From assembly GCA_937928595.1 (NCBI GenBank), contig CALGJV010000019.1, positions 1 through 64,000 on the forward strand: a stretch of 64,000 bases of DNA, in the 5' to 3' direction. How positions within the stretch are numbered: the first letter of the stretch is position 1; each line of letters starts with the position of its first letter. The notes beneath the pieces were generated by a model that was given only the letters and a program-made list of their open reading frames with translations, did not search any database and was not told where the DNA came from. Made by a program: the position numbers and the translations under genes. Positions 7,827 through 16,859 of this stretch are shown here, piece by piece. Origin of the DNA: an uncultured Phycisphaerae bacterium. GTDB lineage: Bacteria; Planctomycetota; Phycisphaerae; UBA1845; Fen-1342.

Positions 7827-7856
7827 TTGCCGATGGCCCGGGGGGCGAAATACAAT
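7827..7856 (+). promoter_or_regulatory. promoter of the DUF1570 gene
   Basis: TTGCCG (7827-7832) and TACAAT (7851-7856) are spaced by 18 bases. The predicted start near 7863 leaves a leader of about 110 bases. Confidence 0.5.
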
Positions 7857-7971
7857 CGACCGGGTCGGAGCCGGCGAACTTCGGGGGAAGGCGCCGGCGA
7901 CCGGCCGCCAAGCGCGTGACGGGGTCGTGCCGCCCGTCGCGCCGTGCGGATGGGCACTGAGGGTCGCAGAA

Positions 7972-9396
7972 ATGAAACGCGCAATCCTTCTCTTCGTTAC
8001 GCTCGCCATCGCAGGGGTCGCGCTGGCCCAGTCGACCGCCGCCCCGCAGGGCAAGCTGGAGGGCAAGTACCGCATTCAGCTCATGAACGGGAAGTACGTC
8101 GAGGGCGACGTCAAGGAACTGGCCGACGGCTCGTACGAAGTGCGCACGAAACAGGGCGCGATCGTCACGGTCCGCAAGAACCAGGTCAAGGGCGTGATGC
8201 CGCTCGAGGACACCCGGGTCCGCAAGGGCGACGCGCCGGGCTCGGCCGGCGAGCGCCTGAAGACCTATCGGCGCGAGATCTCCAGGGAGGAGATCGAATC
8301 GGTCCTGGCCGGCATCTCGGCCGAGTACGAGGAGGGGGTGGCGCCCGGGATGGGCGGGCTTGCCGCGGAGCTGCCGCTGAACGAGGCCGGCCTGGCCGAG
8401 ATGAAGCGGCTGGTGGGCGCCGACGCGAAGGTGCTCCTGCGGCCGCACTTCGTGATGGTCTACACGGCGTCGGACGAATCGGCTCGGGCCCTGGGTTCGC
8501 GGCTCGAGTCGGTGTGGCGCAACAACATGAAGTTCATGAAGATCCTCGGACTCAAGCCGGTGCCGCCGGAGCACAAGCTTGAGGTGATTTTCTTCGGGAC
8601 TTACAAGGAGTTCGAGGCGTACTCGCTGAACGAGGCGACGGCGCTGCCGCCGGGCGTGCTCGGTTACTACTCGCACCTGAGCAACCGATCGCACTTCTTC
8701 GACCTGTGGGACATGCCCATGTTCCAGGGCGTCAAGGAGATGCTGAAGGAGCCGCGACTTCCGTACGAGCGGCGGCAGATCCTCCGCAACTGGATCAACC
8801 GTTGGGTCGAGTTCCACAACCTGGAAGTTATCCAGCACGAAGCCGGCCACCACATTCACTTCAATACGGGCGTTTTCCAGCGGCGGGGCGAGGACGGCGG
8901 GAGTGCTCCAACCTGGCTCGTCGAAGGCACCACGATGCTGTTCGAGGTGCCGCCGCCCACTTCCGGCCGCGGCGGATCGGGTCTCGGCGACCGGAACGAC
9001 GCGCGGCTCAACGAACTGCGGGAGCATTTCCCGAAGTTCACGGCCAGCGAGTTCAAGCACTTCGTGCTGAACAACATGGCCTGGTACCAGGGTTACAACT
9101 ATCCGCGCGGTTGGGCCATCGTGTACTACCTGTATACGAAGCACCGCAAGGGCTTCGGCGAGTACATCCGCCGGATCTACGAGCGCGAGCCGGGTGAGGA
9201 GCTGAGCTACACCGAGCTCGAGAAGGAGTTCGAGGACTGCTTCGGTCAGGTCAACGACAAGTGGATCGCCGACTTCTACAAGTTCCTCGACAGCCTTCCC
9301 GTCCGGCCCTCGCGCTTGCCGCCCGACCTGTCCGCGGGGCCGCCAAGCGGCGGGCGGGGGGGCAGCAGCGGTCGCAGCGGCCGCCCCCCGGGTTGA
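7972..9396 (+). CDS. secreted DUF1570-type gluzincin-like protein
   Basis: The 474-residue protein begins with a signal peptide cut after ALAQ. An SH3-like segment follows at about 30-75 (YRIQLMNGKYVEGDVKEL), and then a DUF1570 domain. Its zinc motif HEAGHH lies at 289-294 and is followed by TWLVEGTTMLFE, where a downstream glutamate completes a gluzincin-type site. This family is common in planctomycetes and is presumed to be peptidase-like, but no substrate is known. The last 40 residues are Pro/Gly/Ser-rich and probably disordered. The ATG at 7972 starts directly with the signal peptide. Confidence 0.82.
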   Translation: MKRAILLFVTLAIAGVALAQSTAAPQGKLEGKYRIQLMNGKYVEGDVKELADGSYEVRTKQGAIVTVRKNQVKGVMPLEDTRVRKGDAPGSAGERLKTYRREISREEIESVLAGISAEYEEGVAPGMGGLAAELPLNEAGLAEMKRLVGADAKVLLRPHFVMVYTASDESARALGSRLESVWRNNMKFMKILGLKPVPPEHKLEVIFFGTYKEFEAYSLNEATALPPGVLGYYSHLSNRSHFFDLWDMPMFQGVKEMLKEPRLPYERRQILRNWINRWVEFHNLEVIQHEAGHHIHFNTGVFQRRGEDGGSAPTWLVEGTTMLFEVPPPTSGRGGSGLGDRNDARLNELREHFPKFTASEFKHFVLNNMAWYQGYNYPRGWAIVYYLYTKHRKGFGEYIRRIYEREPGEELSYTELEKEFEDCFGQVNDKWIADFYKFLDSLPVRPSRLPPDLSAGPPSGGRGGSSGRSGRPPG

Positions 9397-9429
9397 GCCC
9401 GGTGACTGTCCGGCGGGCATCCGGTCCGC

Positions 9430-9435
9430 GATAAT
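9430..9435 (+). promoter_or_regulatory. -10 box placing the transcript start on the start codon
   Basis: GATAAT ends seven bases before the GTG at 9442, so the mRNA would begin with the start codon. The -35 region is weak (GTGACTG near 9402-9408, spacing too long). Confidence 0.35.
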
Positions 9436-9441
9436 CGCGGC

Positions 9442-10203
9442 GTGGACCCGACTTCACCATCCCGCCCCACGCTCGCCTCGTGGGCGGTGCTCTTGCCGTT
9501 GTGGGATCGCTATGCGCGCGAATCGCGCCGACCGCTCGCGGCGCTGCTGTTCCTGTTGCCATGGGTGGTCTCGTACGAACTCTGGGCGCTCGGGGCGGCT
9601 CGCGCGCCCGGCCCCGGTCGGGAGCTGCTGGCCCACAGCGTCATCCACGGCCTGCTGAGCTGGTTCGGGCTCGTGGGTTTCTGGGTGCCGCCGGCGGTGC
9701 TCCTGACCGCGCTGCTGGTGTGGCACGTGCGGCTGCGCCACCCGTGGCGCGTCACCGGCTGGGTCCTGCCGGTCATGCTGATCGAGAGTGCCGTGCTGGC
9801 GGTGCCGCTGCTGCTGGTGGCCGGGCTGTTCAGCCCGCCCCGCCCGCTGGACGATGGGAGCTTGCGGGTGCGAGACCAGCTGCTCAGCGCCCTCGGCGCG
9901 GGCATCTACGAGGAGCTGGTCTTTCGCCTGCTGCTGGTGGCTGGGCTGCTCGCGCTGCTGGCGCGCCTGCGCTGGCTTCAGCGCCGCCCGGCACGGTGGG
10001 TGGCCGTGGCGCTCGCGGCCCTGGTCTTCGCGGCCTGCCATTTCAGCCCGATCGGCGCCGAGGCCCCCGACGGCCGCCTGTTCGTCTTCCTGATCGCCGC
10101 GGGCGGCTATCTCGGAACGGTCTTCCTGCGACGGGGCCTGGGCGTCACGGCCGGCGCCCACGCGGCGTACAACGTGGCCGTGGCGTGGTTCGCCGGGGGG
10201 TAA
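9442..10203 (+). CDS. CPBP family intramembrane metalloprotease
   Basis: This 253-residue polytopic membrane protein belongs to the CPBP (Rce1/Abi) family of intramembrane proteases. All three signature motifs are present: EExxxR as EELVFR near 157-162, FxxxH as FAACH near 200, and HxxxN as HAAYN near 240. Six or more hydrophobic helices can be traced. Family members cleave prenylated proteins or peptides, or mature bacteriocins; the target here is unknown. The GTG start has no ribosome site and may be leaderless. The gene converges on the next one, with a GC hairpin between them. Confidence 0.88.
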   Translation: MDPTSPSRPTLASWAVLLPLWDRYARESRRPLAALLFLLPWVVSYELWALGAARAPGPGRELLAHSVIHGLLSWFGLVGFWVPPAVLLTALLVWHVRLRHPWRVTGWVLPVMLIESAVLAVPLLLVAGLFSPPRPLDDGSLRVRDQLLSALGAGIYEELVFRLLLVAGLLALLARLRWLQRRPARWVAVALAALVFAACHFSPIGAEAPDGRLFVFLIAAGGYLGTVFLRRGLGVTAGAHAAYNVAVAWFAGG

Positions 10204-10205
10204 GG

Positions 10206-10242
10206 GGGGGCCCGGCGCGCGGGATTGCCCGCCGCGGGCCCC
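10206..10242. terminator. GC-rich hairpin between convergent genes
   Basis: The run GGGGCCCG pairs with CGGGCCCC, and inside it GCGGG-ATTG-CCCGC forms the apical stem. It lies immediately after the CPBP stop and can serve both convergent genes. Confidence 0.55.
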
Positions 10243-10258
10243 TCCGGGGCGCGTCGGC

Positions 10259-11374
10259 TCAGCGTCGCCGGGGCGCCAGTCCGCCGAGCAGCGCCAGCAG
10301 CGCCAGCGAGCCGGGCTCGGGGATCAGGACGAACGCCCGCGTGACGCCGTTGAGCGTGCCGTAGCCGGTAATCCAGCCCTGCTCATTGATGCCCTCCGCA
10401 GACCGGAGGACCCAGCCGGAGTTCGCCGGCAGCAGGTCGTTCAGGTCCCGCATCACGCCGTTTTCCCACAGGAACGCGCGTTGCGGCAGGCCGCTGATGT
10501 TGGTCACGAACCCGACGATCTGGCCGGCGTCGTTGACATCCAGAGCTTCCGCGAAGGTGTACCCGAGCGAACCCAGGTCCTGGATGGCCGGCGTGGGGCC
10601 GCTCAGGTCCCAGCAGACCGCGCGGCGGATCGACGTGCCCCCGGGCGTCGTGCCGGAGACCGCCGTGCCGACCGCCACGTTGGCGTCGTTGATCGCGAAT
10701 GCCTCGCTGAACGAATCCGGCAGAAGCGAGCCCAGATTGACGACCCCTCCGTTGCGCCAGAGCGTGGCCTGCGACACGCTGACGGGGCTCGATTGCCGCC
10801 GCGAGAAACCGACGACGTCGCCGGCCTCGTTGAGGCCCCAGGCGCGACCGAAGGTGTTCGTCTGCCCGTCGAGGGAGCCGAGGTCGGAGGCCACGCCGTT
10901 CACCCAGCGCGTCGGCCGGCTGGTCTGACCGTTGCTGGAGATCCCGACGATGACGCCGGCGTTGTTGATGTCGTGCGCCACGCCACCGCTCGTGCCCGCG
11001 ATGCTGAGCAGTTCCGTCATCCCGCTGGCCGCGTCCCAACGGAAGGCCCGCGAGTTGTTGTTATCGCTCTCACCCACGATCACGCCGGCATCGTTGATCG
11101 CGTACCCGCGGCTGAAGTTGTTGCTGCCGGGCAGAACGCCGATGTTCTGCGCCGCCCCGGACCCTGACCAGAAGTAGGCGTTCAGCGGCAATGAGGACGA
11201 TGTGGTGCGCGAGTTGCCCGTCACCGCCCCGACGTTGTTGATGTCCAGCGCAAAGTTCTGCGTGCCGCCGGCAATCGTATCGACGGCCAGTACCTGGTAG
11301 GCGGCCGAGGCGCTCGGAGCGAGCAGCACCACGCCCACGAGTCGCACGCACAACGGACCGAACCTGCTTTTCAT
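10259..11374 (-). CDS. HAF-repeat extracellular protein with PEP-CTERM tail
   Basis: The 371-residue product has a signal peptide (about 1-24) and a series of roughly 45-residue HAF-type repeats. The repeat hallmark is DINN or IND/LNE followed by A-x-x-V-G-F/E/T, as in DINNVGAVTG, INDAGVIVGES, DINNAGVIVGIS and VNDAGQIVGF. Each alternates with a predicted strand such as RAFRWD or AFLWENG. The C-terminus is a PEP-CTERM signal: PEP, a hydrophobic helix, then Arg-Arg-Arg. PEP-CTERM proteins are exported and processed by exosortase, but no exosortase is in this window. GGAGGA lies six bases before the ATG. Confidence 0.88.
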   Translation of the reverse strand: MKSRFGPLCVRLVGVVLLAPSASAAYQVLAVDTIAGGTQNFALDINNVGAVTGNSRTTSSSLPLNAYFWSGSGAAQNIGVLPGSNNFSRGYAINDAGVIVGESDNNNSRAFRWDAASGMTELLSIAGTSGGVAHDINNAGVIVGISSNGQTSRPTRWVNGVASDLGSLDGQTNTFGRAWGLNEAGDVVGFSRRQSSPVSVSQATLWRNGGVVNLGSLLPDSFSEAFAINDANVAVGTAVSGTTPGGTSIRRAVCWDLSGPTPAIQDLGSLGYTFAEALDVNDAGQIVGFVTNISGLPQRAFLWENGVMRDLNDLLPANSGWVLRSAEGINEQGWITGYGTLNGVTRAFVLIPEPGSLALLALLGGLAPRRR

Positions 11375-11980
11375 TCATTCTCCTCCAGAAAAACGATCAG
11401 ACGACGCGTCGGGACCATGCCCGTCGGCGACGACCGCCGTCGCCGAGCGCATCCGCCCGTCGCGGTCCAGCACCCAGAATGTCGGTGGCGGCTCGGCTTG
11501 GACGGTGTGGTTGGGGCGCCACGCCCCGCGCGGCGTTTCCGGCCGGGCGACGCCTCGCGCGCGGATCAGCCGGCCCAACACCCGCAGCCACAGCCGCGGC
11601 CGTGTGATTATATGCGATTGCATGTGCAGGTGCAACATCCGGCGACGCGAGCCGCCGGCTTGCCCCGGCCGGGCCGCGACGCCGTACGCTGCGGCGTGTC
11701 GGGACGGGCGGCCGGGGGCGACTGCGGAGGTTTTTGGAGGGGCGCGGGCGGGTGCGCCGTTCACCGACCGGTCGCCCCCGCGTCACCGGGGCGAAGCGGG
11801 GAGATTCGCCGCCCCGTCGGTCCCTGGCGGTCGCTGACGCGCGCGGCAGCCCGCGGGCAACCGGTCAACAAGCCGACCCGGCGGCGCGCTGTGCCACCGG
11901 GTCGCCGGGAGACTCGTCTGCGTCACACGCCCGCAGCGCCGCGCCGGTTGGAGCGGCGGCGCCGGCGGACGCGCAGTTGC
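11375..11980. other. 606-base region without a convincing gene
   Basis: The region lies between two minus-strand secreted-protein genes. A minus-strand frame at 11764-11375 stays open, but its product is Arg/Pro-rich and low in order and I do not accept it. No clear terminator or repeat is visible. Confidence 0.4.
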
Positions 11981-14900
11981 TCAGTTGCCGCTCAGGGCGG
12001 CGACGAACGCGTCGATGTCGTCGAAGTCGACGGCCCCGTCGCCGTTCACATCGGCGTACCAGTACACGCAGTCGGGGTACTGGGCGCCGTAGGCGGCCTC
12101 GCCGCTGAGCGCCAGCACAAAGGGATCGATGTCGTCGAAGTCCAAGACGCCGTCGCAGTTCATGTCACCCAGAACCGGCGACTGGTCGGCCCAGATCTCG
12201 ATGTCGTCGATGTTCCAGCCCGGGTACGTGACGGAGCTGTCCGTCGGGCCCATCGTCCAGCGCAGGTACACCGTCGGCTGGTGGTCGGCCACCGCCGCGA
12301 TGCCGTACGATTGTCGGCTCCAGGCGTTCTCGGAGATCGCCACGCCGGTGTGGTTCCAAATTGTTGTCCAGGTGGTTCCGTTGTTGGACACCTGCACCGA
12401 AGCGTGGTCGTACGTGGCCGACTCGATGCCCAGCCACCGCCAGAATTTCAGCGTGCAGCCCGACAGCGTCGAGCAATCGATCGGCGTCGACGTCAAGCTG
12501 TGGATCGGCATGTTGTTCGGGTAGTCGCCCGCCAGGTTGTATCCGTAAACGTTCAGGCCGGTGTAACCACTGGTCGGGTCGAGATTGTGCGACCCGCCGC
12601 CGGTCGGCTGGCCGAACGCCCACTGGCCCTCGGTCGTCCAACCGGGGTTCGTGTCGAGCGGGAAGCTCACCGCGACGGCGGGCTGGCCCGCCACCACGTT
12701 GATCGTGATCGTGGCCGTGGCCGACGGCCCGCCGTCCGGTGGCGTACCGCCGTCGTCGGCGTAGAACAGGAGCGTATGCGTTCCGACGAACGTACTGTAC
12801 GGCCGGTAGATCACCTGCGTCCCGCCGGGGGCCAGCGTGTACGGCAGGTCGGCCGGCGCAATCACGTGCCCGTTGCCGGCATCCTTGACCTCGGCCTGCC
12901 CGACGGGCAGTTGCGTGATCACATAGCTCAGCGTTGCCGGCGGATTGGGCAGGCCGTCGTCGTCGGCTCCCAGCGTGATCGCGATCGGCTGGGCCCTCAG
13001 CGTGGTGACCGTCCCGCTGCGGGCGGTCGGAGGCCGCGGTCCGCACGTACCGTAACCGGACAGGTCGCTGGGCAGGAAGTCCGGCGAGAGGCCGGCGCCG
13101 TTCGACAGGCCGGCGATGTAATCGTTCGTGTCCACCCGCAGCCAGGTGATCTGGATGCGGCCGTCGAAGTACAGCTCGATCTGGAACGAGTTGCGGCTGT
13201 TGGAGTTGCCATACTCGATGACGTTCAGCCAGGTGACCACCGCCCGGTCGGCGAACTGCTGGAACTTGACGGTGCCGCCGCTGGCGATGTTCAGATCATC
13301 GAACACCGCCGCCACGCGCTTCTTGCCGAAGTGCGCCGTGTATGACTCCGAGAAGGCGGTGTCGAAGGTGTCGAAGGTGATGTAGCCGTTCGTCCCGACA
13401 TAGAACGTCGAGTAGGCCGTGCCGTACAGCGACACCCGGGCGCCGCCCGTGAGGTTGATCGTCGCGTACCCGTCGTCCGTCGTTGCGCTGCCCGAGGAGT
13501 TCACGAACGACAGCGTCGTTCCGGCCGTCGGGTCCGTCGGGAACTCCGTCACCGGGTAGCCGCACGCGGCGTAGAAGTCCACCGAGCCGTTCGGGGTGAA
13601 CAGCAGGGTGCGATAGTCCATGTCCGCCGCGCCCGAGAAGAGCTCGGTGAAGAAGTCCGGCACCTCCGGCGTCGCGAACGTGAAGCACGTGCCGCCGTTG
13701 TCGGCCGTGGCCGCGTTGCCGGCCTCGTCTACGCCGTCGATCACGAAATAGTACGGGGTGTTGTCGATCAGGCCGCTGAGCGTCACCGAGTGCGACTGGT
13801 GCACGCCCATCGCGGCCACGCTCATGTTGAGATCGTCGCAGGCCGTGCCGTAGCGGACGGTCGCCGTGATGTTCTCGTTGGCGGAGAACGCGATCGTCGC
13901 CGAGCGCGGCTGCAAGTCCGTCATCTGCACGTTGCCAATCACCGGGCCCTGGCAGTCGACCACGGCGGTGTCGAGCGCGGTCGCGGGCGCCCCGCTGCCG
14001 TCGTCGGCGTCCTGATAGGTCATCGTGATCGTGTCGCCGTCAGCGACGAGCAGTACGCCGGGGGCGTCCGTCGTGCTGATGGGCAGCGTCGCCTGGAAAG
14101 CGGCCGCCTCGGGGGCGGTCTCCGTCAGGACGATTCTCTCGCCGGCCGGCTCCGAGGTGGAGGTGACGAGGACGGTCACGGTGTCCACGACGGCGTCACT
14201 CGTGTTGAGGTCGCAGTCGACGACGCGCAGCACGGCGCTGCCGTTGCACGGGTACTTGGCCCGGTCGAGGTTGGCGGTTCCCTGGGAGGAGCAGTTCACC
14301 AGCAGCGGGGTGGCGGCCAGCGAGAAGGGCTGCGGGCCCTGCGGGACGGCGTAGCCCCGCACCTGAACGCGGTACGCGCCGGGCGTCGGGTTGTCGATCA
14401 CGACCTGCTCGATGTTGTCCACGCGGTTCGGCGCCGTCCGCACGGCGGGAGCGTCGGGATTCGCCACGCCGCCCAGCGTCCAGGGGTAGTACGCGTTGTT
14501 GGCCGCGTCGTAAACGACCAGATCGAGATCGTTGACCAGCACGGGAATGACGGCCGGGTTGCCCGGCGGATCGTCCCACGCCAGCGTGGCCTTCAGCGGG
14601 CTCTGACCGGGGTTGACGATGATGATCGCTTCGAACGTCTCACCCTGGGCGACCTGGTTCTCGAGGAAGTTGCCGGAGCGGAGCAGGTCGACGGCGGCCG
14701 GCGCCCGCACCGAGCCGTACCCGAACTTGTAGTCCGGGCCGACGTTGCCCAGGTCCACCGCGGTGTGGGCCAGGAGAATCTTGAGCGTCGAGTTGCGGAA
14801 GTCCGGCTCGCCGGGGTACTGCTGCCGGAAGTCCTGGATCAGCAGCGCGCCGATGCCCGCCACGGTCGGGCAGGCCATCGACGTGCCGCACAGCGACGTG

Positions 14901-16390
14901 TAGCCGCTCGACGTGTTGCACGACGTGACGCCGTTGTCATCGTTGCTCTGACAGCCGGGGGCGCTGATGTCCGGCTTCAGCCGGTTGTCGTCCGCCGGGC
15001 CCCAGCTCGAGAAACTCGTCATCGAGTCGTCGTTCGAGTTCAGCGCGCCCACCGTGATGTGGTTCTTGCCGCAGGCCGGCGGGGCCGTCGTGCGGAACGT
15101 CGTGCCGCACCGGCCGCTGCTGCGCTCGTTGCCGTTGGCCCACACGACCCGGAACGGCGCGCCGAGGCTGCCGCGGACGATCGCGTCGATCACGGTGTCC
15201 GTGATGCCGTAGTTGCCTTCCCAGTCGCAGGGGTAGCCGTTCGAGGCCGTGTTGGTGCCGATCGAGTTGGTCGCGATGTCGGCGCCGTACGTGTTGATCG
15301 CCTGGTTGTAGTCGGCCTCGATGTCGCCGGGGTAGGTGTACAGGAAGCCCTGCTGGAGACCGCCGGGCATTTCGAAGCCGTAGGCCTGAAACGTGACCTG
15401 CGGCGCCATGCCGCGGTACAGCGGGTTGACCACGCCGCCGCCGCCCACCGTGCCGGCCACGTGCGATGAGTGGTAGTGGGTCCCGGACGTGTCGCGCACG
15501 AACAGGCGGCCCTGGAAATCGGGGTGGCTCGCCTGGCCCGTGCCGGCGTCGTACACCAGCACGCTGACGCCGGCGCCGGTCAGCCCGTACGGCGGGCTCT
15601 GGGCCGTGTCGGCTCCGACCCGCGCGCGGTTGCTGTTGTTGTTCACCGTGAACTGCGGCAGCGGAGGCTCGATCCATTGCACGGCGTCCTGGGCGGCCAG
15701 CGCCTCGAACTGCGCCACCGGCAGCTCGATCACCGCCGCGTTGACGGAGTGCAGCAGGCCGACGACCCGGCCGCCGTGCGCCAGCACGAGCGACACGGCG
15801 TTTGTCGCCAGCGGCACGTCCGCGTGGAAGAGCACGTACGCCGCGGCGACCGCGTCGGCCGCCGGCAGAGTGCCGGCCTTGGCCTCCGGGTCCGGCTTCG
15901 CGTCACGCGTCAGCGGCGGGCCTCCAGCCACGTACGCGTAGGCCGGGATGCGTCCCGCGAGGAGGTCCGGGTGCATCTTCCAGGCGAGCTGGATCGGCAG
16001 CACACAGCGCACGTTGCCCAGCGCGCTGACGCGCTCCAGCGTGAACTCGGCCGCGTCCACGCGCGCAAAGTAGGCATTGTCGTGAATGTAGCCCAGCAGT
16101 GTCACGCCCGCCGCCGGCAGCGCCGCGCGCTGCGCGGCGGTCAGCGGCGCTTCGAACTGCAACACGACCCGCGCGTCCCCGCGGGCCGCCGCGTTCAGCG
16201 CCGTCGCGACGACGGTCGCCGCGTCCTGCGGGAACGTCTCGACGCTCCCGCTCTGCCATTGAATCAGCCCGCGCGTCGCCGCCCCGCCGGCCGGCGCCGG
16301 CGCCGCTACCGCGTTCGCCGCCAAAGCGATCACGGTTGCGACCGCGCCGAGGCGGACCACCGCGCTCCAGGATACCGTGCGTCCCAACAT
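11981..16390 (-). CDS. large secreted subtilisin-like protease with dockerin-like tail
   Basis: This 1469-residue protein is built as signal peptide (1-35), a propeptide-like region to about 270, and an S8 peptidase domain. The triad is Asp281 (VYDAGTG), His310 (SSHVAGT) and Ser504 (CGTSMACP). Asn in WANGNE is the oxyanion residue. After it come beta-sandwich domains: a PPC/P-like region near 600-760, fibronectin-like segments, a nidogen-like stretch, a cadherin/Ig-like unit and a jelly-roll-like unit near 1280-1400. The last 63 residues hold two dockerin-like calcium loops (MNCDGVLDFDDID and VNGDGAVDFDDID). AGGAG stands eight bases before the chosen ATG. It probably degrades extracellular protein or matures surface proteins. 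Confidence 0.92.
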   Translation of the reverse strand: MLGRTVSWSAVVRLGAVATVIALAANAVAAPAPAGGAATRGLIQWQSGSVETFPQDAATVVATALNAAARGDARVVLQFEAPLTAAQRAALPAAGVTLLGYIHDNAYFARVDAAEFTLERVSALGNVRCVLPIQLAWKMHPDLLAGRIPAYAYVAGGPPLTRDAKPDPEAKAGTLPAADAVAAAYVLFHADVPLATNAVSLVLAHGGRVVGLLHSVNAAVIELPVAQFEALAAQDAVQWIEPPLPQFTVNNNSNRARVGADTAQSPPYGLTGAGVSVLVYDAGTGQASHPDFQGRLFVRDTSGTHYHSSHVAGTVGGGGVVNPLYRGMAPQVTFQAYGFEMPGGLQQGFLYTYPGDIEADYNQAINTYGADIATNSIGTNTASNGYPCDWEGNYGITDTVIDAIVRGSLGAPFRVVWANGNERSSGRCGTTFRTTAPPACGKNHITVGALNSNDDSMTSFSSWGPADDNRLKPDISAPGCQSNDDNGVTSCNTSSGYTSLCGTSMACPTVAGIGALLIQDFRQQYPGEPDFRNSTLKILLAHTAVDLGNVGPDYKFGYGSVRAPAAVDLLRSGNFLENQVAQGETFEAIIIVNPGQSPLKATLAWDDPPGNPAVIPVLVNDLDLVVYDAANNAYYPWTLGGVANPDAPAVRTAPNRVDNIEQVVIDNPTPGAYRVQVRGYAVPQGPQPFSLAATPLLVNCSSQGTANLDRAKYPCNGSAVLRVVDCDLNTSDAVVDTVTVLVTSTSEPAGERIVLTETAPEAAAFQATLPISTTDAPGVLLVADGDTITMTYQDADDGSGAPATALDTAVVDCQGPVIGNVQMTDLQPRSATIAFSANENITATVRYGTACDDLNMSVAAMGVHQSHSVTLSGLIDNTPYYFVIDGVDEAGNAATADNGGTCFTFATPEVPDFFTELFSGAADMDYRTLLFTPNGSVDFYAACGYPVTEFPTDPTAGTTLSFVNSSGSATTDDGYATINLTGGARVSLYGTAYSTFYVGTNGYITFDTFDTAFSESYTAHFGKKRVAAVFDDLNIASGGTVKFQQFADRAVVTWLNVIEYGNSNSRNSFQIELYFDGRIQITWLRVDTNDYIAGLSNGAGLSPDFLPSDLSGYGTCGPRPPTARSGTVTTLRAQPIAITLGADDDGLPNPPATLSYVITQLPVGQAEVKDAGNGHVIAPADLPYTLAPGGTQVIYRPYSTFVGTHTLLFYADDGGTPPDGGPSATATITINVVAGQPAVAVSFPLDTNPGWTTEGQWAFGQPTGGGSHNLDPTSGYTGLNVYGYNLAGDYPNNMPIHSLTSTPIDCSTLSGCTLKFWRWLGIESATYDHASVQVSNNGTTWTTIWNHTGVAISENAWSRQSYGIAAVADHQPTVYLRWTMGPTDSSVTYPGWNIDDIEIWADQSPVLGDMNCDGVLDFDDIDPFVLALSGEAAYGAQYPDCVYWYADVNGDGAVDFDDIDAFVAALSGN

Positions 16391-16859
16391 GCTCTCTGCT
16401 CCTGTGCTGAACGGAAAAGGCCTCCGGTCCCTCGGCGATCGCCGCTGCGACGTCCTACCGCCGGTGGGTGCGCGTGGCCGGGCGCGCAGCAACGTTTCGG
16501 GCCCCGCGCGCAGTGGTTGGTCCGGCCCGTGACTCAGACGGCTGTGTCCCAGTGCAAAGATCCTCGTCGTGGCCGAGGGGCGTCGCCACCCGGCCGTTCC
16601 AGCGCAATCACCAAGGGTACATCGTAATCGACCGACCCGGCCTTTCCAATCAATTCTCGCGGGGCGCTCGCTCCCGGCGTGGCGCGTCGGCCGGAGGCGA
16701 AGCGGGGCGCCGAGGGCCCGGTGTTTGGCCCGGTGCGCTCCCGCGCGGCGGCGCCGGCGCTTGACCGCCGCCCCGCGGGCGGCGACGCTGATGCTCAGGT
16801 TCGGCCGGGGGACGCGCCCGGCGCCGGCCGGAGCGACCGGATAATGGAGAGGAACGCCC
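16391..16859. other. 469-base divergent intergenic region
   Basis: The gap separates the minus-strand subtilase from a plus-strand metabolic operon. GATAAT at 16840-16845 might act as a -10 for the latter, but the start would fall inside its Shine-Dalgarno. No gene is visible. Confidence 0.4.

Noticed and set aside
11375-11764. Minus-strand frame just upstream of the HAF-repeat gene
   Set aside because: A short part looks protein-like, but overall it is Arg/Pro-rich without a start site or family similarity.
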